From positions 1 through 64,000 of the forward strand of contig WSUB01000066.1 of assembly GCA_019633425.1 (NCBI GenBank): 64,000 bases of DNA, in the 5' to 3' direction. Positions within the stretch are counted from its first letter, which is position 1, and every line of letters starts with the position of its first letter. This document shows, in pieces, positions 23,209-36,128 of this stretch. The position numbers and the translations under genes were made by a program. Source of the stretch: Tulasnella sp. 424 (taxonomy: Eukaryota > Basidiomycota > Agaricomycetes > Cantharellales > Tulasnellaceae). The notes beneath the pieces were generated by a model. The model was not told where the DNA came from, did no database searches, and saw only the letters and a program-made list of their open reading frames with translations.

Positions 23209-24404
23209 TGGTGGTTGGAGCCCACCGTCGACGGGACTATGCAGTGCTGGCGAGAAAAACAGAGCGTTGAAAGGTAGACTGTCGGCCGATCTGGGAACTT
23301 TGATTCAAAATCAGGCACAAGACACGCTAAATATGGCGCGTCGGTTGCGCACCATGCCGGCAGCCGAGCGCAGACAGACGCATGCAGGAGAAGTCGAAGC
23401 GTGTGGGACGAGCGGGGACCGTAGGATATGACGATTTGATAGAAAAAGGTTTGCAAAGAAGGTCTCTCCGATGCTCCTTAAGTCAAGGGGGTGCGGCAGG
23501 TATGGATAATCCGGCAGATTTTGAGACGTTGAAGTCAAAGATTCGAGGTGAATGTGAGACAGTATATATATATACGCGTACGGGTGTTAGAGTATATATG
23601 GTCGTTGTAGTACCACATATAACCTACAGGACCGAGCGTTTCATACCTCAGCCGTCCTTTGAGTGCAGGTTGATCACGATGAGAGATATTACATAGACCA
23701 TTTGCGTGATATCATGGAGAGCAAGACGTAGCTGTTGGTAGATGAGAGAGAACACATTGAAAGTGCTGCGGAACAGCGGCGTGGGACGCAACGTTACTGA
23801 CGCTCGTCGCCTTCGAACCCCTGAGCTCGAAGACGCTTCGTTCGAGCAACAGGTCCCTCATGATCAACATTCGCAATCGCAGCACTCGCATGTAGAGAGA
23901 AGAGGATATTTTTTTGATTCCTTAGTTGAACAAGACGCAGATCTACAGATATTTACGTTATAGGAAAGTAGCGTCCATAAAAAAGACTTGGTGAACGGTC
24001 TTTCACTAGGTTGGGAAAGCGTTATAGGTATACAGAAAACCAAGGCAGAATAGGGGGGAAAAAAGAAGGGAGAGGGGAACATGGATGGACTAAACGATGG
24101 GAGACGAGTAGATATAACAAGAGATATTGCGGTTTTGTGGAGACGTACGGGAGGTTATCACAAATGAGTTCGGTTTCGTTGGTTTGGAGAGGGAATAGAT
24201 AGAATAGACTAGGACAGCGGAACCAGATAGCACTTTGAATAATTTCACAGTAAAAGTTTGATGACGTTTAAAATGCGGTGGGGGAATGCAATGACACGGA
24301 AGTAATGTGACGGCCTCTGATCATGAACGGAAGATAAATACCAATAACTTAGGATGAGGGACGAACGCTGAACGTACCTCGGAGATTGGCCAGTCCTTCC
24401 CATC
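23209..24404. other. Intergenic region
   Basis: No gene is recognised. An AT dinucleotide-rich stretch with TATATATATA lies near 23565-23575. Plus-strand frames of up to about 100 codons have no domain. Confidence 0.5.
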
Positions 24405-25610
24405 TCAAGCATCGACGAGGTTCCACTTGACGCCTCCAGCGAGATCACCATTTCCAAAACCAAAGGTGATGTCGGATGTCGCACCTCCAAAGTTAAACGG
24501 CAAGCTGAGCTCGAATCCGTCATAGCTGTTACCAAAGTTGGAGGAAAACGTGGAAGCGCAGGACCTCGACATCCTCAGTTCGCGGAGGTTACCAGCCGAG
24601 GGAAAGGTGGCGGGGTTGAATGCTTGCTTGCAGCCGGGTCCACCGACGGGTTTAGAGCCGTCCAGGGATCGGGAGAGACGTAGCCAGGGGTCCAAGGCGA
24701 ACTTGAGCAAGGCTATCTCGCTGCTGCGGGAGCGGCGACGGGAGAGAGAAGGACGGGATGGGATGCAGGGAGCGGCGGCGACAGGACAGAGAGGGGAAGG
24801 GATGGCGGGTTTGTGAAGGTCGTGAGGAGGGGAGGGAGAACGGGGAGGTGCGGGGGGTTTGACGGTCGTTGAGGGAGGTTGCGACGCAGACTGCTTCTCA
24901 ACCTCCTTTTGTTGCACGGGCATCGACGATGACGAGACTGGCTGCTTTTCAGCGGCTGGGGGAGTCTTGTCATCGGCGATGACGACCATGCGGGATTTGC
25001 GGTTCTTTTTGCTTGAACGAGAGGAAGAACCTTCCGCGTACTCGTCAGGAGCAGTGCGCTTGGTCGTCGAGGTTGCAGTCGAGTTTGACGTACTGGAGGC
25101 CTCGTGGATGACGGAGGTGACGGACATAGCGTTGGATGGGGACGACGAGTAGAGGAGGTCTTGAGAGGGAGGGGGAGATGTGTGGACGGGGTGGTTAGAC
25201 GGGTGATGATAAGGGAGCGGCGAGGTGTGAGAGGGAGAAGCCGGGGTGGTGGTCACGTCCTGGGTTTCTTGCGCGGTCGCGTGGTGAAAAGAGTCGACCG
25301 GGTAGACGGCAGTGCCCGTGATCTCTGCAGACGCGGATTCTGCGAGTGGCTGCTGCTGGGTGGCAAGTCCCACCACCGCCCCACAGTGGGCACTGCTCCT
25401 TCGGCGTTCAGTCTCAGTTGTTATCGCACCACCAGCACCATAGCCACCTGTGGCATATCCACCAATAGCCTCACTCCCCGTGGCCAAGATTGCGTCAAGG
25501 GATGAGTTCATGAGCTGCAAAAAGGAAAAAGAAGGGGAAGGGGAGGGAGAGGGGTCGACATTGATGTGGGAGTTGTTGTACAAGTTGACGGCAGATACGA
25601 TGGCAGTCAT
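24405..25610 (-). CDS. Ser/Pro-rich low-complexity protein, unknown
   Basis: A continuous frame from ATG 25610 (MTAIVSAVNLYNN) to TGA at 24405-24407, about 400 residues. The N third is Gly/Ala/Thr-rich. The middle holds Ser, Pro and a basic patch (SSRSSKKNRKSRM) that could be a nuclear localisation signal. Then come PPAPPRSPSPP and RPSLSRRRSRSSEIALL, and a Gly/Phe-rich C end (FNFGGATSDITFGFGNGDLAGG). No domain is recognised. The frame stays open upstream without an ATG, so an earlier exon is possible. It may be a transcription-associated or signalling protein; that is a guess from composition only. Confidence 0.55.
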   Translation of the reverse strand: MTAIVSAVNLYNNSHINVDPSPSPSPSFSFLQLMNSSLDAILATGSEAIGGYATGGYGAGGAITTETERRRSSAHCGAVVGLATQQQPLAESASAEITGTAVYPVDSFHHATAQETQDVTTTPASPSHTSPLPYHHPSNHPVHTSPPPSQDLLYSSSPSNAMSVTSVIHEASSTSNSTATSTTKRTAPDEYAEGSSSRSSKKNRKSRMVVIADDKTPPAAEKQPVSSSSMPVQQKEVEKQSASQPPSTTVKPPAPPRSPSPPHDLHKPAIPSPLCPVAAAPCIPSRPSLSRRRSRSSEIALLKFALDPWLRLSRSLDGSKPVGGPGCKQAFNPATFPSAGNLRELRMSRSCASTFSSNFGNSYDGFELSLPFNFGGATSDITFGFGNGDLAGGVKWNLVDA

Positions 25611-26102
25611 AAAGGAAATAGATAGATAAAGAAATACGGGAGCTTTTTGAGGGGAGTAGAGAGATACCTTGAGGGTGTTGGTGTAGTCGGTGTTGAGCGT
25701 AGTACTTGAGTCGATGGGCTTGATGATGATGGTGATGAGAGCGCAGAGGGTGTGAGAGAGAGGGGGGGAAACCACCGACGCGCGCACTCAGAAACCAAGG
25801 GAACCCCCTCAGTGCGCTGACAAATCCCTCACTCGATGCAGTGCCTCGCGGCCGACGACCTAGCCTCACCCACGTCCACGTGACCCAAACCTTATGATCC
25901 CCGACAATGCGCGGGTATTTACCGACGCTCCTCGACATCTCCGGACTCGGCTAATGATTGCCCCCCGATCGTTCAGAGCCTCTTTGCTTCCGCATGTGAA
26001 GAGCGCCCGATCCAGACCACACTCGTATCTCTCATCATTTCTCGCTAAGCCGTAAAGGATGCGTTTGGTTGAACCACCCGCCAGTCTAGATTTAATATGC
26101 CG
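25611..26102. other. Intergenic spacer
   Basis: No gene is seen. Probable promoter of the Ser/Pro-rich gene. Confidence 0.4.
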
Positions 26103-26659
26103 GGTCCACTAATTACGGTTCATGATGCAAACTCTGCAGCATTTTACATCTGGACGTTATTAGCATTTAGAGCCTGTAATAACTACGTCACCCAAAGTTG
26201 TCGTTGGTGTCAAACGAGATGTTACCTGCCATTCGGAGTGAACGCTGGATTGACAACCTCCACATTTTAGATCAATAGCTTTTGCAACTCTTGCGAACTT
26301 TCAGGAACAGAATACTGTGAAGGATTCGCCCGAGGATATAAACGAGCTTATTATATGGGCGACCAAACAGTTGTGTCTGGATGCCTCTCTTTGGAAATAG
26401 TCGATGCCAGCCCTGACTGTGTTTTCGGAAGCTAGAAGCTGGTCACGTCGACCGAACCTGAGGATAGTTTTACAGCGAGTTCGATGAATAGAAACTCTCT
26501 CCCCTCGGGTGTACTGCGCGAGAGGCACGAAAGCTGCTTCCGTTCAATTGGTGGTCTCCCTATATCGCGTGCTATTCAGTAACTAGGAAGTGCAGCAACC
26601 CATAACGTGCGCCACGTGGTGAGTAATATGAATCTGCAGCATTTACCGGGATTCGCCAC
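26103..26659. repeat. 555-bp tandem duplication, copy 1
   Basis: Runs from GGTCCACTAATTACGG to GGATTCGCCAC. It matches 26674-27225 along its whole length, with scattered substitutions and small indels (by eye about nine in ten bases). The two copies are separated by 14 bases. Inside each copy TCTGCAGCATTT (variant in copy 2's start) lies near both ends in direct orientation. No terminal inverted repeat or transposase. A minus frame conserved in both copies lacks an ATG. Confidence 0.85.
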
Positions 26660-26673
26660 CCTGTATGCCACTA

Positions 26674-27225
26674 GGTCCACTAATTACGGTTCGTGATGCA
26701 AAACTCTGCAGAATTTTAGATCCGGACGTTATTAGCATTTAGAGTAATATGTATGTCACCCGAAGTTGTCGTTGGTGTCGAACGAGGTGTTACCTGCCAT
26801 CCTGAATGAACGCTGAATTAATAACCTCCACATGTAGGTCAAGAGCTTTTGCAACTCTTGCGAACTTTCAGGAACAGGATACTGTGAAGGGTTTGCCCGA
26901 GGATATCAACGAGCTTATATGGGTGACCAAACAATTGCGTCTGGATGCCTCTCTTTGGAAATAGTCGGTACTAGCCCTGACTTTGTGTTCACAAGCTAGA
27001 AGCCGGTCACGTCGACCGAACCTGAGGATAGTTACACACCGAGTTCGATGAATAGAAACTCTCTCCTCTCGGGTGCACTGCGCGAGAGGCACGAAAGCTG
27101 CTTCCGTTCAATTGGTGGTCTCGCTATATATCGCGTGCTATCCAGTAACTAGGAAGTGCAGCAACCCATAATGTGCGCCACGCGGCGAGTAATATGAATC
27201 TGCAGCATTTACCGGGATTCGCCAC
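26674..27225. repeat. 555-bp tandem duplication, copy 2
   Basis: Second copy, 552 bp, same orientation. Indels relative to copy 1 include loss of a few bases near 26745 and 26915. Divergence suggests an old duplication. Function unknown. Confidence 0.85.
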
Positions 27226-27779
27226 GAGGATCAATCAGCCCTGCTAGTCGCTTGGTCGTCAAGCCAGCGAGGCTAACGTGCAACGTGCGACGTGCTAGTG
27301 TCCTACATTACGAGTCCTTCAGCCTTACTCCATGTTGTAAGTTCAAGGTTGCTCTTCCGTTGGTCGACATTTTTCATCCCAAACCCAAGAATGCCGGAAG
27401 AACACGCATTCGAGTTAGGGGTTGCTTGATACATGGATGATAGGTTTCCCTAGGTTTCGCGTCGAAGGACTGGGTCTGAGTCCAGAAGACACGCCATATC
27501 ATCATACAAATCCGGAACCGTTCCACGATACTCCTCAGGAACTTTAAAAGCATAGATACAGCAGGACGGAACCGACGATGGATGTATCTCGGCGTCTAAA
27601 ACGATAACAAGACCCCGTAGCCTTACAGCACACAAACAGACCATCAACTAAACGACGTAACTATATAGCAGACAAACAAGTTTTCGATAACGACGAGGGA
27701 TATGCGGATGCACAGAAGAGGATGCAGAATAAGTATTGTAGATTGTACCAAAATTATACCTTGCGCTTGTTTGAGACCG
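27226..27779. other. Spacer 3' of MUB1
   Basis: No gene is recognised. Confidence 0.4.
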
Positions 27780-30700
27780 TTACGAGGTACCCATTCTCAA
27801 ATCTCCATCTTCATCCAAACCACCAGAAGAATGGACGGCTCCGACATCCCTCCTTGATGCTAATGGGGTCTGCTGACTGCTTGGACTAGGTAGAGTCCGC
27901 CTTGCCCGCTCGGTATCTTCTCGATCTTGGTCTAGAGCATACTCGAAATCTCTTAGGATCCTCCTCATCTCCACATCACGCTCTCTGGCGTCCAGCGACG
28001 CGTTCTCGATCAGAAGCCTGATGTCGCCATCAACTTTTACGAGAGCAACGGACGCAGGTAAACCTTGAGTTGCTCGAGCAGTGATGATGTCATTGACCAT
28101 CTCCCTCAGCGTTTCTTGTCGAGCCAAAGCGTCCGCTTCTGCCCGCGCGGCGGTGGGTGAGGCCATCGAGGTGTCAGCCGTGATCGATGAAGCAACGGAA
28201 GACTTCCCAGTAGGTGGGGACGTTGGGCCAGGCAGAGTCCCAGCTCGTCTGCGGAAGAACGAACTGGGGCGTTGACCGTCAAGATCCATGGATGAAGGCG
28301 AAGGTAGATTGTTAGATGAGGACCCGGGAGGGATGGCGTGCTGCATGATCCTCTGTCGTGGAGAGCCAGGAACGCTTGGTGTGGACACTGATTGAGGGAT
28401 ACCTGCGGATGCCGCCGATGCAGGTTCGGACCCACGCGAGGCGGACTGAATCAGCGCCTCCCGCCGTCGACTATCATGCTGCGGATCGTTTGGCTGTGTT
28501 CTCCTTTGTTGGGCAGCTGCATTAGCCAGCCTCAAAAGTTCTTCCCGCGAGAGAGGGCGAGGTTCTTGTGTGAATGCTGGGTGCTGTGCTCGGGAGGCTG
28601 ATATTGGTCTTGAGAGGTTGGGAGTCGGACCAGAAGCACCAAAGGGAGGAGGGGGCCCTCGCGGACGGGAAGAACCATCCTCTCGTTCTGTGGTAGACTG
28701 AGTAGCTGATGCACGCACGCCCGAGTTCCGCCCCGAGCGCCTTGAATTGGACGGACCGGGGTCACCCCCAGGACCATCGCCAGGACCCTGCTCGTTCGAT
28801 CCGCCATTGCCAGGTTGAGCATTATTCGCAGCAGCAGCATCGGCAGCTTCGGCGTCACGAGAGGAGCACCAGAACCTAAAACGTGGGGGGTAAATACTTG
28901 GGCAGTGTAAATCTCTGAAAAAGAAATTACCTATGACCGTCGGCCCAAGCTTTGCTCTGACATTCCTTCCCACAGTATTTTGCCTTCCTGCATCTCCTGC
29001 ACTTTGCAAACTCCCTCGGGAAACTCTCCCATTTGCCGCAGACCATGTTGGCGCACTGTCGGATACCACCTCTCGTTTCATCCTTGCGGCACGCATTACG
29101 CATGATGACTCCTGCCCAATACTGAATCTCCTGAGGTAGACGCGGCAGATGCATCTCAGAGGGCGACGGTCGGAAGGTGAAACGTTCAACTAGAGAGAAA
29201 ACATTGGGTGCGTGCTGAACCACTACCGGTGGAGGGGTGGATGACGATGCGGTGGTTACTGGGACGCTCGAATCAGGACGGTTCGGTCGGGTGCTGTTCG
29301 TCGAAGACGCCATGATCTCTGCGGCAGCTGCTCCCAACCCCATTCGTCCATTGTGTAGGGATTGAGAGGGCTGGGGTGAGATGAGTGGGGGACCAAGCGG
29401 CACCCGCGTCTTGTAAAACGCCTGCCTAACGTGCGGGTACTTGCTAAGATATGCAAGAAGCTGAAGAGAAAGCAAGACATCCTCCTCTCGATAAGGTCCC
29501 GCGCTCTGGTCATCCAAAGAGCCATAGGTTGACGATCCAGAGAGGCCATTTAGGGCAAGTTGCACAGCGGTGATTGCTTGAGCGGGTGTTGCGGCGGTCG
29601 GTGTGGGATGTGTAGGGTTTGGCCCAGTTCCCGTTCCACCCCTTCGTTCACCAGTATTAGTAGTCCCTCCTGTAGTGAGAGCCCGTGCGTTGGTGGCCGT
29701 TGGAGTGGCCGTCATCAGAGGTGCTACGCCCGCCCTTGGGGTTAGATCGTTCAGCTGACGAGGGGTAGCGCCTGGCTGCATTTGCCCAGCCTGTCCCATC
29801 TGTTGCTGTTGGGTAGTAGGAGGCAGCAAGGCGTTTTGAACCGCTCCAGGAGCACCAGGAGGAGCTCCCATAGCCAGATCATCATTGGCTTGCATATCCA
29901 GATTGACCAATCCCTGTTCCACCCCCATTCCAACGCCTTGCAGCGGACCTTGATCGACGATCATGTTCATGTCCATGCCTCCACCGTCTTGTCCATCAGC
30001 TTGGACAATGACCGCCATCCGTGCCGGGTGGCCATCCGGTCCAGTCCGATGACCCTCTTGCTGCTCTCCCTCCGCTTCTGTTGTGTTGTCGTCGTCGGTT
30101 CCGGTTCCATGGTCGTTCCGTGGCTGGAATGATCTCGAGGCTGCCGATGTTCGTCTTGCTCGTTGGCGGGATGGGCTACCAGCAGGTCCTTGGGGTTGTT
30201 GATTATCCCAAACAGGTCGAGCGACCACGGTTCCACTCCGTTCGCGGGCATGCGCTTCGATTGTGACTGACCCAGTAGGGGTGTTTCCGCCAACCGGGGT
30301 GGCGTTAGCGCTGGTATCGGCGCTGACGGAATCGGAGATGTTACCTGAAGAGGAATGCGTAAACGCATTGGGACGCCGTGTCGGAGGAACGGGAACAGGT
30401 AGGGAAGATGAAGACGATGAAGTGGGAGGGACCACTGTAGGGGCAGAGGCTTCTCCCGTTGACCGTTCAAAGGTTGGCCGGGGAAGCGAGGAAGCGCGAA
30501 TGGTGTCTCGCCGTCGAAGAGCTTGGGACTCGTCTTCTTCCGTCTCCATTACTTCGTCGTGGTTCTCCTCCTCTACAGCAGATGCCGAACCCGAGGACTG
30601 GGGTTCTCGTGACGGTCCTGACTCGCTGGTGTCCATCTCGTCCGTTGGATTTGTTGAGGTCGTTGCATTGCCCTCTGGTGCGGAGACGGGTGGTAGGGAG

Positions 30701-31555
30701 GTCCGGCGGTTGATAGGCAATGATACAACGGGCCCAGTCGTCCTTTCCAAGTGCAGACGGGCGTTGGGATGGTAGTTTGGAAGATTGCGCAACGCGCGAG
30801 CCAACTCTGTGGCCTGGACAGTGCTCATGTCCCTCTGTCGCCGTTCCAGTAGCTCCAATCTCCGTGCCACCCTGATTTCTTTACTCTCCCTCGGTGCACC
30901 GCTTCCAGTAGGGCTCGGACATACGGCAAATCCTTTACTTATCAACCAACATTCCAAGACACTGGACACAACATCTAGCATTCCAGCCTGGACCACGCGA
31001 GCGCGCACAGTTTCCGAACCCCGTACTCCAATGTTCACAACGCACTGGAACGCGAGAGAGAACCGAAAGGCCGCTGCACGGTCAAATGAAGTAAGCGGGT
31101 TTACTTCAGAAGACGACGAGGACTCGAGATCTCCAGGTACGGAACGCTTGATAACGGCGGACGCTTCATCAGAGCCAGCTTTTGCCTTGCCCTTCCCCTT
31201 GGACTTGCGCTTGACTGCTGGTTTCAGACCGTAGATTTCGCGAGGTGATTGTGGTGGCGGGGGATGAGTGCAGAACTCCCGGAGAAGCCTGACGAGCCGT
31301 TCAAGTCCACCGTCTACGGTGAGAATGTCCCGGATCCTGGGCGAGGTTGAAGTGAGATATGTGAGATGGGTCAGTGAGTTGAAGAGTGGAAGCGGTGAAG
31401 TGGTGTCGAGGGCTGCAAGTACGGACTGTCAGATGGCGAAAGCCAGGCGGAAAGAATGCGTCACAGGACCACGCACCTCGTCTGTCGTAGAGCTGAGACG
31501 ATATCACGACTGCAGCTCTGTTCTGTACTGGAAATGAAAAGTTGGATTCACGCAT
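27780..31555 (-). CDS. MUB1: MUB1/samB-type MYND zinc-finger protein
   Basis: Fungal MUB1 partners the E3 ligase Ubr2 in yeast, where it helps ubiquitinate Rpn4; samB affects morphogenesis in Aspergillus. ATG 31555 gives MRESNFSFPVQNRAAVVISS, then an intron (31436-31485 region) before ALDTTSPLPLFNSLTHLTYLT and an armadillo-like N domain (GGLERLVRLLREF, FRFSLAFQCVVNIGVRGSE). A long Ser/Pro/Gln-rich insert follows, then QLLAYLSKYPHVRQAFYKT. The MYND finger is C-ANMVC-GKWESFPREFAKC-RRC-RKAKYCGKEC-QSKAW-H-FWC, split by an intron at about 28878-28931. The C tail is Ser/Pro-rich, with coiled-coil-like REMVNDII and ARERDVEMRRIL segments, and ends at a TAA at 27780. Intact, and longer than yeast MUB1 because of low-complexity inserts. 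Divergently arranged with the Trk gene. Confidence 0.9.
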
Positions 31556-32007
31556 TGGTGGTGTGTGCTGAGGGTGGAAAGGAGAGGTGGGTGGATGGTT
31601 GAGAGAGGGTGACTAAAAGGCGATGGATTGCCGGTCTTTATCAGCAACTCCTCTCTTTGATGACAGAGACGAAGCGGTGGAGGGAGATCGTAAATGTGTA
31701 CGGTGCGGTGAGTAAGGATGTCGCGGATGAAAGGAACGGGAGAGAGAACAGCAAAAGAAAGCAAAAGGGCGGAGGGGTCATGCTTCAGTCACCGTCCCAA
31801 CATCCCCGCTCTGTGGGAAAAACATGGGAGTGCCTCGCCAGTTCGATCATCGCCACACTATCCCAAAGTGAGCACGAGGCGTCCTTGCAGTTGGTATTCC
31901 TTCCCTCTTTGACCACCAACCCACTACTAAACGCCTTCCACACTTCGGTCAACTTTCAGCACCAGGACTCTGACGATTGGTTTGCTCAGCCAAGCTCGCT
32001 GCACTAG
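31556..32007. promoter_or_regulatory. Shared 5' region of MUB1 and Trk copy 1
   Basis: A 452-bp divergent intergenic region. An in-frame TAG immediately precedes the Trk ATG at 32008, supporting that start. No clear TATA box. Confidence 0.5.
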
Positions 32008-35000
32008 ATGCCTCGGTCCCTGGTTGGGTACATCCTTAAACCAACATATGGCCTTGTGGATCGTTTGCACCTCAACTTTTTTCGCATCCATGTAATATGG
32101 TTTATCATAAACCCAATATTCTGGTCCATCATCTTCTACGTTTCGTCCGGACAGGTATGGAAGGTTTCCAAAAATAGCCCACTCCGGATCTGACCGTTTT
32201 TCACCTCTACGCAAATAAAGTACTCCGTCTCATACATAGACTCTCTCTTCTTATGCACGTCGGCACATACGGTCACTGGACTGAGTACGGTGAATCTGAG
32301 CACGTATGTTAAGTCCTTTCCTCCCGAGTTTCCAGCTCACCATCCAACACCTTTTTTCTAGCTTGACGGGCTTCCAACAAGCTATCCTATTCTACCTGAT
32401 GTGTATTGGAAATTATACCGTAGTCAGTCTCGTAATGGTCGTCGTTCGCAAGTTCGTTCCGTCCTTAAACTCGTCTCTGCGTCCTCTCACTTCGTTCGTT
32501 ATTTGGCGGATAGGCATTTTATCATAGACAAGGTCCTTAAAACTCGGCCCAACCCGCATAGTCCTGATATCCGTGCCTTTGGACAAGTTGTTCGCCGCAA
32601 AACCATGGCTTTATTTAGTACCCAGCCAGATCCCAAGGAGGCTCATCCGGAGAAGCTCGATGGAGTGACGACCGAAGTGGAGACCGTGCGAGCCTCAGAG
32701 AGCGACCGCAACTCACACCAGCCTCCCAAGCCAACTCTCGCAGCGCTTCCATCTCAGAACTTGGTCGGCCTCCCAGAAGTTGACCATGGGGCGGACGCGG
32801 TTGAACCCCAAGCTACTACCTCAGCCTCTCGCAACCAAGGTATCATGGTGCTAGCAGGAAGTAGATATATCGCTAACTCCTCAGGCTATAGGAGTGGACT
32901 TACAAAATGCCCCAACTTTATCTCCGAAAGTTTCGCCTGGTAGTGAGTTCTTGACTTTGGCCCCGCAACTTCTCTTGTGCAGCTCTGAAACTTTTATTTC
33001 TAGTCTTAGGAGAGGGAAATTTGTATCGAACCGAGTCTCCTTCCGTGATGAGCGACCCGACTACCCCGAGAAGCCATCTCCCTTCGGCAACACCAGGTCA
33101 AGTCAATTTTGCAATACCATTATCGCATACCGCGACGGGTCGATCAAGAGTGTCAAGGGCACCTACTGCAACCCGTAAGTCGCAGTTGTGACCAGCCATT
33201 CGCTTTCCGTCTCAGTCCAACGACTCCACACGTAGGTCGCCCAACAGTGGACCAGCCAGGTCTTGCCATTGTAACCGCTTCTCCAGGGCCTCGGCGTCAA
33301 GGAACGGGTTTGCTCTTTTCGTCGGGTCCGACGTGGACATCCAGTGCCAGTAAACCTGGCGACAAGACTGGCCCGGGCGTTCCCGATGTTCCAGGAAATC
33401 AAGAATCTCATCCTGCTGAACCCCTTGGGCCCTTTGATCCTCAACTACGAGCCGCCCCCAGCTACGAAAGACGATTTGGAGGCTTCCCTGGTCCACTCAC
33501 ACTTGGCGCTCGACTCGCTCAACGACTCGCTCCGAGGCAGTATGCGGCTTTCAAGAGGACGTTGACGCTCGACCCTTCCGGAGTTTACGCACCTGCCCCA
33601 GGTGCAGTTGCACAAGCGGATGCTAGCTCTGCAATAGAACGAAACAGGACGGAGGGAAGCACGACAGTGAGAAGGAGACGAGAAGGAACACTACCCCCAG
33701 CAGCACCTGAAGAAGTCAGCACGTCCCCGCTTCCAGAACGACCACCCTTGGCTCCGCCGCATATGCAATCAACGCACCATGACGCTCCCGTACCTCCCCA
33801 CCTTCGCTTTCAGCGACCCTCATTGTCAGAATCGGATGGATCCTCAACTGGCATCTTTACCGACATCGGCGTCGAAGTCAAGAAGACTGTCCTCTACCTC
33901 AAGCACGGAATTCTGAAAGTTGGCCGTAACAGCGCTTTTCTCAATACGGACGACTTGACGGATGAACAACTGGAGGAGTTAGGTGGTATCGAATATCGGG
34001 CGTTAAGAGCGTTGACATGGATCGTCGGCTTGGTGAGAAATGGATTTTGCCGGGTCACGAACCAGTCCTGACACCAGCTTCAACATAGTACTGGGTTGGC
34101 ACTCAACTGACGATGTTCATCATCTTCGTCATTTATCTTTACACACGCTCTGATTATGACTCCGTTTTTGAGAGTCAGCCACGACTTGTGCCGAAAGCAT
34201 GGTTCGTCCGGTTCCTCGCCGCTTTGCGCAACTGCCACAAATACTTCAAGCTGACGAAAGAGTAAAATTCTAGGTTCGCGGCCTTCCAGGCAGTCTCGTC
34301 ATACACGGGTGGAGGCCTAACACTCGTGGACCAAGGAATGGTACCTTTCGAGTCTGCCTATGTGCTGGTAGTATTCCAGGGTTTGCTCATCGTCGCCGGC
34401 AGCTTGGGTTTGGTACGCAATTTCTCCTCGTAATATCGAACATGTGGTTGATTTATTCACATGCATAGCCTGTCTTCCTTCGTTTGATAACGTGGGTGAA
34501 AAATCAAACATTTAACATCCTTATTTATACCTCCGTTTAGATGGATACTTTGCAAGATAGCCCCTGTAGAACATAAAGCACCATTGCAGTTTCTTCTTGA
34601 CCATCCAAGACGGTATGTTGATCGAGACTCAAGAGTCCAGCACATACGATGATCCTTCTTACAATCTTCCATCATACAGTTGTTACCTCTACATGTTCCC
34701 ATCGCATCAAACCTGGTTTTTGATCGTAGTGTTCTTCTGCTTAACGTGAGAGGATTCCAAACCACTACTCAATCTAGGTACCAGGCTCACCCCGACTACC
34801 GACATAGATTCCTTGAATGGTTCAGTTTCTTGATTTTGGATATTGGAATTCCGGCTATCACAGGTTTGCCCATCCCTCTCAGGATCGCCTTCCCTGGCTA
34901 ATCAAGGGTCGCCGTTGAAGCGATACCGCTAAACGTTCGAGTTCTGTCTGGCCTGTTCCAGTCCATTGCCGTTCGAGCTAGCGTGAGTCTGGCTTTGGCG

Positions 35001-36026
35001 GAGTGGATATGCCGCTGAGCAAGTCAATGGTTTCAGGGATTCGCAATCGTCCCCCTTGGATCGGTGGCTCCTGCAGTAAAGTGAGTATTCGATCTGAATA
35101 GCAACTCTCTGGTTTCTGAGTGCCTCCCTCTCTTTATTTTAGGTTTTTGTACATGGTAATGATGTACATCGCGGCGTATCCAATTGCCATGTCCATCCGG
35201 TCAACAAACGTCTACGAACAACGCTCCCTTGTACGTCACATGGGTCGACGCTCTATTGCAGCGGTCCGTTGACCTGGACTGATCATGACTGAACAGGGTG
35301 TCTACGAAGATGTGGAGGAAGATCCAGATAGTCAAGACCCAGACGTGGATGAAAGCGCTGCGAAACTCGTGCGTAATCCCAAAGGAGAAATCTTGTTTAG
35401 CAAGTACCTTGGAATGCACGTAAGACGCCAGCTGTCCTACGATCTGTGGTGGTTAGCGCTGGCGTTGTTCTTGATCCTGATTACCGAGGTCAGAGTTTTC
35501 GTTGCCTCGCGACAGCGTGAGGCCGGCTGAACACGACTCTCTCTTGCAGAGAGGAGAGGTTATGAATACGGACAGCGATTCGTGGTTCAATCAGTTCACA
35601 GTGATGTTCGAATTGGTTTCGGCGTATGCGACTGTAGGGCTTTCACTTGGCATTCCGACGGTAGGCTGAATCACAAGCATTCACAATTATCTGCTGAATG
35701 TGCATTCTGTTAGGAAAACTACTCTCTTTCGGGGGCTTTCAAGCCATTGTCTAAGTTTATCGTTTGTTTGGTCATGTTGCGTGGAAGGCATCGTGACCTT
35801 CCCCAAGCGATTGATCGAGCCAGTAAGCTACCCTACCACTTCGTTAAGGTGGGCTTCTCACCAACACACTCCTCTTGCAGTCCTGCTCCCACACGAGTTT
35901 CAAAGGGACCGAATCAGTCCAGAGGGACACCACATCATGAGCAACACCACTTCGTTGGACCCATCGAACGCTCAGACCAGCACGCAAGAGCCCGGTCCAA
36001 CAGTTGCTGAGAAGAGAGCGCAATGA
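32008..36026 (+). CDS. Trk-type potassium transporter, tandem copy 1
   Basis: Plasma-membrane K+ uptake protein of the fungal TRK family, with four M1-P-M2 repeats. It begins MPRSLVGYILKP, then LNFFRIHVIWFIINP. Pore 1 is TVTGLSTVNLS. A long cytosolic loop runs from about 32.5 to 33.85 kb and is Pro/Ser/Arg-rich (FGGFPGPLTLGARLAQRLAPRQ, RRRREG). The conserved motif GGIEYRALRALTWIVGL follows. Pore 2 is SYTGGGLTLVDQGM, pore 3 ASGFAIVPLGS, pore 4 AYATVGLSLGIPT. The C-terminal helix is SKFIVCLVMLRGRHRDLP, and the stop is at 36024-36026. About twelve introns; one donor is GTTCGT. Relative to copy 2 it carries roughly 65 extra codons plus an intron at about 32667-32890, and its tail stops earlier (KRAQ). 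All pore glycines are present, so it is likely functional. Confidence 0.9.
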
Positions 36027-36128
36027 TATTTCTGATACACATAGACTTGCCTAGCTATAGATTTCCTTTCTTTCTTTGGGTACTAGGATACACGAACCCG
36101 ACTATTTGTTTATGCTTTGCCTTCTAGT

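Noticed and set aside
26301..27092. Matching 75- and 74-codon minus frames in the two 555-bp copies
   Set aside because: Both begin at GTG, not ATG, and similarity follows from the DNA duplication itself. No protein family is recognised.
26103..27225. LTR pair or MITE
   Set aside because: No TG...CA ends, no retroelement between (only 14 bp), and no inverted termini.
29967..30775. Long antisense frames over MUB1
   Set aside because: They lie opposite the Ser/Pro/Gln-rich insert of MUB1, whose codon bias leaves the other strand open.
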